Assembly (NCBI RefSeq): GCF_016427605.1
Contig: NZ_JAELXQ010000003.1
Coordinates: forward strand, 1-64,000
From: Ochrobactrum sp. Q0168
GTDB taxonomy: Bacteria; Pseudomonadota; Alphaproteobacteria; Rhizobiales; Rhizobiaceae
Direction: 5' to 3'
DNA: 64,000 nucleotides
Made by a program: the position numbers and the translations under genes. How positions within the stretch are numbered: position 1 is the first letter of the stretch; each line of letters opens with the position of its first letter. The notes under the pieces are model-generated. The model saw only the letters and a list, made by a program, of their open reading frames with translations, ran no database searches and had not been told where the DNA came from. This document shows positions 1 through 6,944 of this stretch, one piece after another.

Positions 1-83
1 GGCCGGGGGCTGGCCTGCGCGCACCTCCCTTTGTGATGGTGATTAGATCGTAGTTGCAATTAAAATTTTAGTCGACAAGAAAA

Positions 84-111
84 ATACATTGTGTATATTT
101 GTTTTCATACA
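84..111 (+). promoter_or_regulatory. Probable GntR-type operator upstream of the DapA-family gene
   Basis: Three alternating half-sites lie here: ATACA (84-88), TGTAT (92-96) and ATACA (107-111). The first two form an inverted repeat with a 3-nt spacer, and the second and third form another with a 10-nt spacer. Short ATACA/TGTAT inverted repeats are typical of GntR/FCD regulators, which often control amino-acid and sugar-acid catabolism. The site is about 70 nt before the start codon at 182. No matching regulator gene is visible here; it may lie left of the window. Confidence 0.45.
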
Positions 112-181
112 AGGCTTGCAGAAGCCGGTTGTAGATACTGGTTGATTGAAAAACGCGTTGAAGAGATTCAAGGACAGGACC

Positions 182-1144
182 ATGACTTCTGATATTTTTT
201 CCGGCTGCATCCCCGCACTCATGACGCCGTGCAAGCCAGACCGTACGCCGGATTTCGACGCGCTGGTGCGCAAGGGCAAGGAACTGATCGCTGCTGGCAT
301 GTCTGCCGTCGTCTATTGCGGCTCGATGGGTGACTGGCCGCTTCTGACCGACGAACAGCGTATGGCGGGTGTCGAAGCGCTGACCAAGGCTGGCGTGCCC
401 GTCGTCGTCGGCACCGGCGCGGTCAATACCGCTTCGGCTGTCGCGCACGCCGCCCATGCCCAGAAAGTCGGCGCGAAGGGCCTGATGGTCATCCCGCGCG
501 TTCTGTCGCGTGGCTCGTCGATCTCTGCCCAAAAGGCGCATTTCAAGGCCATTCTGGCAGCTGCACCCGATCTTCCGGCTGTGATCTACAACAGCCCTTA
601 TTATGGCTTTGCCACCCGCGCCGATCTCTTCTTCGCGCTGCGTGCCGAGCATCCGAACCTGATCGGCTTCAAGGAATTCGGCGGCGCGGAAGCCATGCGC
701 TATGCCGCTGAAAACATCACCAGCGCTGATGATGATGTGACCCTGATGGTTGGCGTCGACACCGGCGTGTTCCACGGCTTCGTCAATTGCGGTGCAAAGG
801 GTGCAATCACCGGCATCGGCAATGTGCTGCCGAAGGAAGTTCAGCATCTGGTTTCGCTGTCGAAGGCCGCTGCTGCTGGCGATGTCGAAGCTCGCGTTGC
901 CGCGCTTGAACTGGAAGCTGCACTCGGCGTGCTGTCATCCTTCGATGAAGGCCCGGACCTCGTTCTGTTCTACAAGCATATGATGGTTGTGACCGGCAAC
1001 CCGGAATACGAACTGCATTTCAATGAAACGGACAAGCTTTCCGATGCCCAGCGCGGTTATTGCGAAGCACAGCTGAAGCTGTTCCAGACTTGGTATGCAG
1101 CTTGGATCAAGCAGGGCGGCGTGGTCGCGAAATACGCAGCCTGA
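182..1144 (+). CDS. DapA-family protein, likely 1-pyrroline-4-hydroxy-2-carboxylate deaminase
   Basis: A 320-aa TIM-barrel protein of the DHDPS/NAL family. The Schiff-base lysine is K164 in GFKEFGG, and the conserved tyrosine is Y136 in VIYNSPYYG, spaced as in E. coli DapA (Y133/K161). The overall sequence resembles the HypD/LhpC subgroup, which deaminates 1-pyrroline-4-hydroxy-2-carboxylate to 2-oxoglutarate semialdehyde in trans-4-hydroxyproline catabolism, rather than lysine-pathway DapA. The start at 182 is preferred over an upstream in-frame start at 146 because AAGGACAGG precedes it at proper distance and the family begins at this point. The convergent neighbour is an imino-acid reductase of the same metabolic area, which supports the assignment. 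The exact substrate is inferred. Confidence 0.8.
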   Translation: MTSDIFSGCIPALMTPCKPDRTPDFDALVRKGKELIAAGMSAVVYCGSMGDWPLLTDEQRMAGVEALTKAGVPVVVGTGAVNTASAVAHAAHAQKVGAKGLMVIPRVLSRGSSISAQKAHFKAILAAAPDLPAVIYNSPYYGFATRADLFFALRAEHPNLIGFKEFGGAEAMRYAAENITSADDDVTLMVGVDTGVFHGFVNCGAKGAITGIGNVLPKEVQHLVSLSKAAAAGDVEARVAALELEAALGVLSSFDEGPDLVLFYKHMMVVTGNPEYELHFNETDKLSDAQRGYCEAQLKLFQTWYAAWIKQGGVVAKYAA

Positions 1145-1164
1145 ATGTTATAAAATTTACAAAT

Positions 1165-1192
1165 AAAAACCCCGCCATTTGGCGGGGTTTTT
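1165..1192. terminator. Bidirectional rho-independent terminator
   Basis: A-run, then CCCCGCC, ATTT loop, GGCGGGG and a T-run: a perfect stem with A/T tracts on both sides. It lies between two convergent genes and can serve both. Confidence 0.9.
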
Positions 1193-1211
1193 ATTTGGCT
1201 GAAATTCGAAA

Positions 1212-2243
1212 TTACGCGATGGCGTCGAGGCCCTTTTGGCGCAGCATTTCGAGATGATCCATTTCCGACTGGGTGAGCGAAATGCCCTTTGACAGCGATT
1301 CACGGCGGGCCGCGAAACGGCGCTGCGAAGGCAGGCGCGCACCCTGACCGGCAATGGCTTCCAGCAGGATTTCGCCGTGCTGGATCGGATTGAGGCGTCC
1401 GCCAGCCATGCGTGTCGGGTCGAAAGCGAGGATCAGTTCGCCGTGGCGCGGCGCAATCGTCGTGGTGCCTAGATAGGCGAGAGCCTCCGGGCTGCTGAAA
1501 TCGCCGATCATGGAACCCGCCAGAAGCTCGATCATGGTCGAAATGGCAGAACCCTTGTGCTGGCCGAAAGGTAGCATCGCGCCTGCAAGGGCGGCTTCCG
1601 GATCGGTGGTCGGCTTGCCGTCGGCATCGACCGCCCAGCCTTCCGGCAATTGCTTGCCAGCACGGCGATAAAGCTCCAGCTCGCCACGCGCTGCGACGCT
1701 GGTCGCAAAATCGAACACATAGGGGTTTTCGCCCGGGCGCGGCCAGCCGAAGGCAAACGGGTTGGTGCCAAGCAGCGGCTTGCTGCCACCCGCAGGCGCA
1801 ACGGTCGCATAGCTTGGGCACATGGCCATGGCCGCAAGGCCTTCGTCGGCCAGCGCTTCCACTTCCGGCCAGAGGGCTGCGAAATGGGTGCAGTCATTGA
1901 TGACGAGGGCGGCGAGGCCGAGCTTGCGCGCGCGTTCGATCAGCGCCGGTTTGCCGGTTTCGAAAGCGAGATTGGCAAAGCCGCCATGGGCTTCGACGCG
2001 CACCACGGCGCTGTCATCGACGCTCAACACCGGCACGGCATTGGTCACCACCTTGCCACTCTTGACGGTGCGCAGGCAGCCTTCGATACGGTAAATGCCG
2101 TGCGATTTGCAGCCATCGCGCTCCGCTGCGACAATGGTGCGGGCAATTGCGGCTGCATGGTCGTCGCTGAATTTGGCGTTGCGGAGTGTGTCCTTCACGC
2201 GTTCGAACAGTTCATCGACCGTAATCAGGATGGCGTCGCTCAT
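1212..2243 (-). CDS. Ldh/malate-dehydrogenase-family NAD(P)H imino-acid reductase (DpkA-like)
   Basis: A 343-aa member of the Ldh_2 family, which is unrelated to classical Rossmann lactate dehydrogenases. It has the conserved SHG motif with active-site His48, and the GTNPFAFGWP and FDFATSVAARGE segments that bind the nucleotide. The family includes delta1-piperideine-2-carboxylate/delta1-pyrroline-2-carboxylate reductases and ureidoglycolate, malate or sulfolactate dehydrogenases. The convergent HypD-like gene favours a role in reducing pyrroline-2-carboxylate to proline during hydroxyproline or D-amino-acid catabolism, but the substrate cannot be fixed from sequence. The start ATG follows an AAGGACATC purine-rich stretch. 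It shares the terminator at 1165-1192. Confidence 0.78.
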   Translation of the reverse strand: MSDAILITVDELFERVKDTLRNAKFSDDHAAAIARTIVAAERDGCKSHGIYRIEGCLRTVKSGKVVTNAVPVLSVDDSAVVRVEAHGGFANLAFETGKPALIERARKLGLAALVINDCTHFAALWPEVEALADEGLAAMAMCPSYATVAPAGGSKPLLGTNPFAFGWPRPGENPYVFDFATSVAARGELELYRRAGKQLPEGWAVDADGKPTTDPEAALAGAMLPFGQHKGSAISTMIELLAGSMIGDFSSPEALAYLGTTTIAPRHGELILAFDPTRMAGGRLNPIQHGEILLEAIAGQGARLPSQRRFAARRESLSKGISLTQSEMDHLEMLRQKGLDAIA

Positions 2244-2406
2244 CGTGATGTCCTTTCATGCAGCAAAACCAGCAAAAATCGTTCTTCTGTGCATAGGGGC
2301 TACACACAAAGAAGTCATCCGAAATTGTGGTTTGGTATCTCATGAAAGAGAACGACATTATGCAGACGCGGCATCACCCGTCGGAGACGGATGATGCCTT
2401 AAAAGA

Positions 2407-2499
2407 TCATTTGCGACCGACTTCGAGATAGGTAATGCCGAACACGACAACTGGCATGGCGGCAATCATTCCAAGCGCAATCCAATGGAGCCACTGCAT
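2407..2499 (-). CDS. Small membrane protein, 30 aa
   Basis: A short ORF starting MQWLHWIALGMIAAMPVV and ending YLEVGRK, with one hydrophobic helix (about residues 5-24) and a positive C-terminus. A strong Shine-Dalgarno (CGGAGGACC) ends about 8 nt before the ATG, which is the main reason to believe in it. It lies 56 nt downstream of another tiny membrane ORF, also with a GGAGG site, at the 3' end of the autotransporter block. No family is recognised. The topology and good ribosome site resemble regulatory membrane peptides; function is unknown. Confidence 0.6.
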   Translation of the reverse strand: MQWLHWIALGMIAAMPVVVFGITYLEVGRK

Positions 2500-2555
2500 A
2501 GGGTGGTCCTCCGTTGTTGTGATAATGGGTAAAGTGAGCGGTAAAGGCTTCCGAC

Positions 2556-2636
2556 TCACATCAACCAGAGTGTGATTGCCGCAGCGATCACGAATGCGGC
2601 GGCAAAACTGCTTTCCAGTCTGTAGTACCAGAGCAT
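2556..2636 (-). CDS. Small membrane protein, 26 aa
   Basis: A short ORF starting MLWYYRLESSFAAAFV and ending ITLWLM. Residues 10-25 are a single hydrophobic helix rich in Ala. GGAGGC lies 4-9 nt before the ATG. It is 119 nt downstream of the autotransporter stop and 56 nt upstream of the 30-aa ORF, all on the same strand, so the pair may be a 3' extension of the autotransporter transcript. The aromatic N-terminus recalls CydX-like peptides, but no cytochrome bd genes are near and the similarity is too short to trust. Confidence 0.55.
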   Translation of the reverse strand: MLWYYRLESSFAAAFVIAAAITLWLM

Positions 2637-2755
2637 GACAGCCTCCGTTATGGTTAACGAATACTTAATAAACGCGGCTCTGGCGATTTGGTTCAATCGG
2701 TCCTGTAACAAAATTGAGAGCGGCCTCGTGATCGCGGGGGCGCTCTGTGGCGTGC

Positions 2756-5428
2756 TTACCAGTGAACGCGAAGGCCGACATTGCCTCTCAGCGTGTAGCT
2801 GTCGCCGAAATTGTTCAGGCTGGTATTGATCAGTCCTTCGCCGAACAGGGAATAGCGCTGATTGTCGAAATCATAGCTGCCGCCGACGCCAAGACCGCCC
2901 CACAGACGGTCCTGACGGCTTGCCAGACTGACGCCTGCGAGATCGGCACGGGTTCCGTCGCGGAACTCGTAATAAAGATTGGCGATGCCATAGAGATTGG
3001 CGCGGTCAGTGGTTCCCTTAGCGTTCTGCCAGAATGATGCGTAATCGAGATTAAGACCGAGACGGCCTTGCAGGCTCTCGCCGCGATCAAAGCGGACGGC
3101 GCTCCCGAAGCCGTCGATGAAGTTATCGGCATCCACTGACGAATAGACCAGTTGCCCTTGCGGCGTGACGGACCAGCGGTCGTTGATAGAAAGCTGCTGG
3201 CCGCTTTCCAGCGAGACCGCATAGCCAAAAGCCCGGTTACCAGTGGCGAGTGCCGATGCGCCTTCGGCTGATGTGGTCAGGTCGCTGTCGTACCAGGTGG
3301 CCTGCGTCAGTGCGTCGGCATAAAAGCCGTTCTCGCCATACCAGGTCAACGTTCCGCCGAGCCCGTAACCATCGGTCGAAATGTCGCCGGATACAAAGTC
3401 GCGCGATGATGTTCTGGTCTTGCCATGCATATACTGGCCAAAGATGCTGCCGATCAGGCTTCCTTGTTCATTTTCCAGAAATGCGCCATCGATACCGGCC
3501 TGCATCTTGAAGATGTCCTGACGGGTTTGGGTGCCGGTCGTCGTTTGGTCGGGCTCAAGGCGATTATGTGCACCTTCGATGCGGCCCCAGACACCGTTGC
3601 CCTTTGAGGCTGCCTTGTCAGGTGATGCCGTCTGTCCCACCCATAAACGATTGCCGGTGCGCTGGCGCAGCGAAGAGACTTCGTTCATGCCAAGCAGATG
3701 CTGTGAATAGGCCTCATAGACAGGTGCGCCAGCTTGCAGTTTGGCTTCCGGCGTTGGTTCAAGATCTGTACTCGGACTCGGTTTGGGAGCGGATTTGGGG
3801 TCTTCGGGCGTTTTCTTAGAGATCAGATACCAGTCATTGGTGTTCTGACCCTGGGCATTGCCTTTATAGAGGCTATACTCATAGGCGCCGATCACGATGG
3901 CTGGTTTACCGCCCGTGCGGTATTGCCCATCCAGTATGAAGTCGCCGTCAGAACTGCCGCCGACTGTGATGACCTCAATGCCGGACGTGGTCGCGTTACC
4001 TGTTCCACCGCGATTGTTGACATGAAGGAGAGTGGTGCCCGACGTGTCGCCATCAATAATGATCTTGTTGGCTTTCGATGTATCGTCTCCGAGAACCGCA
4101 TTGATCGTCAGCATGCCGTTGTTGCCGGTATAATCGCCGGCGATGTGGAGAATAGTGTCAGTCGTGGTGCCGAAGTTGACATTGCCTCCATTGGAAAGCG
4201 AAGCCAGCGTTTGGTCCATGCCATTGAGGTCAAGCGTTGCGCCTGACGAGACTGCGAATGCGGATGATGTGCTGAACACATTTGCCGCACCGGCCTTCAG
4301 GGTTCCAGCATAGATATTGGTGTTTCCGGCATAGGTATTGATGCCTGACAGGGTTGTTGTGCCCGTGCCGCTCTGGAACACAGCGCCGTTTCCAGAAATG
4401 TCCGCACTGAAGTCAAACGCATCACTGCGATTGAGTGTCAGCTCACCGTCGTTGACGATCTGCTGGCTCGCCAGACTGCCCGTTGCGCCACCCGCGCCGA
4501 TCTGAAGCCGGGCGCCTGCAGCAATCGTTGTAACGCCACTATAGTTGTTGGCACCTGATAGCGCGAGAGTTCCGCTACTGATGGTAATGCCGCCTGTGCC
4601 GTTGATATTGCCGGCAAACGTTGTGCTTGCGTTGGAGAAGTCGAGGGTCTTGGCGCCAAGCTCAACTTTGCCTGTGCCGGTCAAAGTTTGGATCGACGTG
4701 AAAGCCGCCGTTATAGCGCTGACGTCAAACACGCCATCCACATTAATGAGACTGGATGTCTTCAAGCTCCCTGAGGAAAAAAGTCCCATCGTTCCCGACT
4801 GGATATCCGTAATGCCGGTATAAGTGTGGGTGCCTACGCCCGTCTGTAGCGATCCGTCGCCAGTTTTTATGATGCCGCCCGTTCCAGAAAATGCTCCGCC
4901 CATAAGCACCGTATTGTTTGCATTGACCGTGTTGATGGTCAATGTTTTATCAGCCAAATTAGCTTTGCTTAGATATGCGATGCTGATAGTGCTGCCGTTC
5001 GGGTTGTCGACAATGAACGCAAGGTCATTGGCGAGCTGAAAATTTCTAGGGCCAGAGACTGCGCTTGCTGCACTGGCGGCATAATGGAACCCAATGCCAT
5101 TTATACCGTAGATTACCAGTGTGCTGCTTGAAGCCGTGCCTCCAATACCGTTGGCGGTCAAAGTGGAGCCATCCTGAACGTCGATTCTGCCAACAGCGTA
5201 AGTTTGCCCAGAGCTAGTCGTTATGTTTGAAGTGCCTGGCAGAATAATTACGGTGTCAGCCGCCGTTGGCAGTACACCGCCGCTCCAGTTGGAAGCTGTC
5301 CCCCAGTTACCATTTACTGATGGGCCTATATATTGGATATCAGCTGCATTTGCGGTATGAAGACATACAAAAAGCGCCGTGCTTGCAGAAAGAAGAGCCG
5401 CCAGTCTTTGCAATGGGTATGTGCGCAT
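2756..5428 (-). CDS. Autotransporter with beta-helix passenger and C-terminal barrel (type Va secretion)
   Basis: An 890-aa surface protein. A Sec signal peptide spans residues 1-28 (ends HTANA-ADI). The passenger is Gly/Ser/Thr/Asn rich and carries autotransporter repeats such as LSGANNYSGVTTI and LSGINTYAGNTNI (about residues 170-370), typical of a right-handed beta-helix. A pertactin-like segment (about 485-535) and a Pro-rich linker (about 540-565) lead to a barrel domain from about 570 to the end, which finishes with an aromatic residue (LRVHW). ATG at 5428 is chosen over the adjacent TTG at 5431 and follows AGCAGGA. It lies downstream of the OM-channel gene after a 513-nt AT-rich gap holding a palindrome, so it likely has its own promoter. 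Related Brucella autotransporters act in adhesion; no catalytic domain is visible in the passenger. Confidence 0.9.
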   Translation of the reverse strand: MRTYPLQRLAALLSASTALFVCLHTANAADIQYIGPSVNGNWGTASNWSGGVLPTAADTVIILPGTSNITTSSGQTYAVGRIDVQDGSTLTANGIGGTASSSTLVIYGINGIGFHYAASAASAVSGPRNFQLANDLAFIVDNPNGSTISIAYLSKANLADKTLTINTVNANNTVLMGGAFSGTGGIIKTGDGSLQTGVGTHTYTGITDIQSGTMGLFSSGSLKTSSLINVDGVFDVSAITAAFTSIQTLTGTGKVELGAKTLDFSNASTTFAGNINGTGGITISSGTLALSGANNYSGVTTIAAGARLQIGAGGATGSLASQQIVNDGELTLNRSDAFDFSADISGNGAVFQSGTGTTTLSGINTYAGNTNIYAGTLKAGAANVFSTSSAFAVSSGATLDLNGMDQTLASLSNGGNVNFGTTTDTILHIAGDYTGNNGMLTINAVLGDDTSKANKIIIDGDTSGTTLLHVNNRGGTGNATTSGIEVITVGGSSDGDFILDGQYRTGGKPAIVIGAYEYSLYKGNAQGQNTNDWYLISKKTPEDPKSAPKPSPSTDLEPTPEAKLQAGAPVYEAYSQHLLGMNEVSSLRQRTGNRLWVGQTASPDKAASKGNGVWGRIEGAHNRLEPDQTTTGTQTRQDIFKMQAGIDGAFLENEQGSLIGSIFGQYMHGKTRTSSRDFVSGDISTDGYGLGGTLTWYGENGFYADALTQATWYDSDLTTSAEGASALATGNRAFGYAVSLESGQQLSINDRWSVTPQGQLVYSSVDADNFIDGFGSAVRFDRGESLQGRLGLNLDYASFWQNAKGTTDRANLYGIANLYYEFRDGTRADLAGVSLASRQDRLWGGLGVGGSYDFDNQRYSLFGEGLINTSLNNFGDSYTLRGNVGLRVHW

Positions 5429-5941
5429 CAAATTATCCTGCTGATTTTAGGGAGCAACCAATGCTGGTTGTGTTGGAGGGCGCATCTCCGACGATGGAGC
5501 GCTGTCCCATTATCTGCTTTGTGATTGGGCTGGGCTCACACGACGTGCGTCGTTTGCTGAGGCGTATTGCTCAATAGCTCCGGCGAAACAGGAGCTTTGC
5601 TTAAGATACGGTCAACAAGCATATTGAGGGTTGGTTATCCTGAGTGCGCAAGGCAAACTGGCACCTGAGAGTCTGCGGGCATAGTCGCTCTTTTCATATG
5701 AGTAGAATCACTTAATAAGATTATTCATATAGATTATATTTGTAATAATAGAAACAAATTCCAACAATAATTGATTTAATTAAGTAATACGAAATTTAAT
5801 TGTTGCTAATATTATTCTATAAAAGACGCCCTGAAGCGCTCGTGCCATGAAATGTTTCATGAAACTGGCTTTTGATTCAGCTTGAAACCGGCAGGCTGTT
5901 CACAGTGAGAGTATCAGATATGATAGGCTAAAAGTGTTCTA
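5429..5941. other. AT-rich intergenic region before the autotransporter
   Basis: No credible ORF. About 5700-5825 is markedly AT-rich compared with flanking genes and is the likely promoter zone for the leftward autotransporter. A palindrome lies at 5846-5865. Two small leader inverted repeats sit closer to the gene: ACGACG-TG-CGTCGT (5540-5553) and AGCTCC/GGAGCT (5576-5596). No strong terminator is seen after the OM-channel gene, so read-through is possible. Confidence 0.6.
5846..5865. promoter_or_regulatory. Palindromic operator upstream of autotransporter gene
   Basis: Two overlapping perfect palindromes: CATGAAA-TG-TTTCATG (5846-5861) and GTTTCATGAAAC (5854-5865). The GTTTCAT/ATGAAAC half-site is the same as in the long palindrome at 11438-11462 upstream of the GH1 gene, which suggests one regulator for both ends of the block. 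IclR/KdgR-type boxes look like this, but the only regulator gene beside the block is AraC-type. Confidence 0.5.
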
Positions 5942-6895
5942 TCATTTGTTCACATAAAGCGGAACCGATAGCGTAAGAAACGCGGAAGTACCCTCGACGC
6001 GGTTTTCGGTATGGAATTCTCGCAGCAGCTTCACGCGTGCCTGTATTGGTGTCTTGTCCAGTTCAAAATTGTAGCTTGCAGTTACACCCAGCGCCGCAAC
6101 ACGTCCGCGATAACCGCCGAGTATTGCACCGCTGCCGCTATCATCGCTGATCTGTTGGTAATAGTAACCGATGGCGCCAAGGGAAAACTGTTTCGTGAGA
6201 TATTGCGAGATAGCACCCTCAACATGGAACTCGGTCCCAGTGCGATAGTCTGTTTCCGGATTTTCTCCATTGAAGGTGAAGCCCACAACGCCCGATATGT
6301 CGAGACCGCGCTTTGGATCAAACCATGTTCCCGCAGCGGAAAGATCTGCACCCCAACGATGGAAGGCAATATTGGCGAGCGAGTTTTTCTGATAGTCTCC
6401 AATGGGCACATTGATCATTCCATTGAGGCTCCAATGGAAGTCGCCGCTGCTCCAGCCGACTGTCGTGGTGACGACGGGGTCGCCGATCTTGGTTACACTG
6501 TTGTCGATATCGCCGGAATATGGGCCATAGACTAGATCGGCGTCTACATTCTGATAGCCGAAAGGCGTGGTCAGGCCGAAGGCCAGTCGCCCGCCCATAA
6601 CTTCATAGGGTGTGGACCATATGAAGGTGGGCAGATCGACCACGGCTCTGGCTTCGACGCCGAAGCCGACGACGCCGCCCAGCGGTAGCGGTGCGGAAGC
6701 ACCGGCGCTCGCGCGGTAAAAGTAGGTGTCGTTCTGCAGGTAGAGACCCGGTGCCGGCAAGATAGCGGCCATTGGCCCCTTGGACCCCAGCAGGTAGAAG
6801 CCGAGACCGTTTTCGGCGGCCTGCGCGCCAAAGCAGAGCAGGGTCGCCGGGATGGACCAGAGAAAAGGCTTTAGGGTTCGGTGCGCTAGTTTCAT
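5942..6895 (-). CDS. Outer-membrane channel-like protein, MetA-pathway/SphA-like family
   Basis: A 317-aa protein with a signal peptide (residues 1-27, ends FGAQA-AENG) and a body of amphipathic beta-strands with many Gly and aromatics, ending ASYNFELDK...LTLSVPLYVNK. This layout fits the PF13557-type 'phenol MetA degradation' transporter family of outer-membrane barrels, thought to pass hydrophobic or aromatic compounds. A longer reading frame extends upstream, but ATG at 6895 is chosen because it is followed directly by the signal peptide and preceded by AGCAGG. It lies 49 nt downstream of the GH2 gene on the same strand and is likely co-transcribed. In this context it could admit or release the product of the two exported hydrolases; that is inference. 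Confidence 0.7.
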   Translation of the reverse strand: MKLAHRTLKPFLWSIPATLLCFGAQAAENGLGFYLLGSKGPMAAILPAPGLYLQNDTYFYRASAGASAPLPLGGVVGFGVEARAVVDLPTFIWSTPYEVMGGRLAFGLTTPFGYQNVDADLVYGPYSGDIDNSVTKIGDPVVTTTVGWSSGDFHWSLNGMINVPIGDYQKNSLANIAFHRWGADLSAAGTWFDPKRGLDISGVVGFTFNGENPETDYRTGTEFHVEGAISQYLTKQFSLGAIGYYYQQISDDSGSGAILGGYRGRVAALGVTASYNFELDKTPIQARVKLLREFHTENRVEGTSAFLTLSVPLYVNK

Positions 6896-6944
6896 AAGCC
6901 TGCTCTGATCCAGATGTTCAGTGACAATGGTTTTGGAACGGCGG

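Noticed and set aside
68..847. 259-aa minus-strand frame opposite the DapA-family gene
   Set aside because: Shadow of the plus-strand gene; its start lacks a ribosome site and the sequence shows no domain.
2371..2397. Hairpin GCATCA..TGATGC as a terminator for the tiny ORFs
   Set aside because: The stem has a mismatch and no T-run follows on the minus strand; too weak to call.
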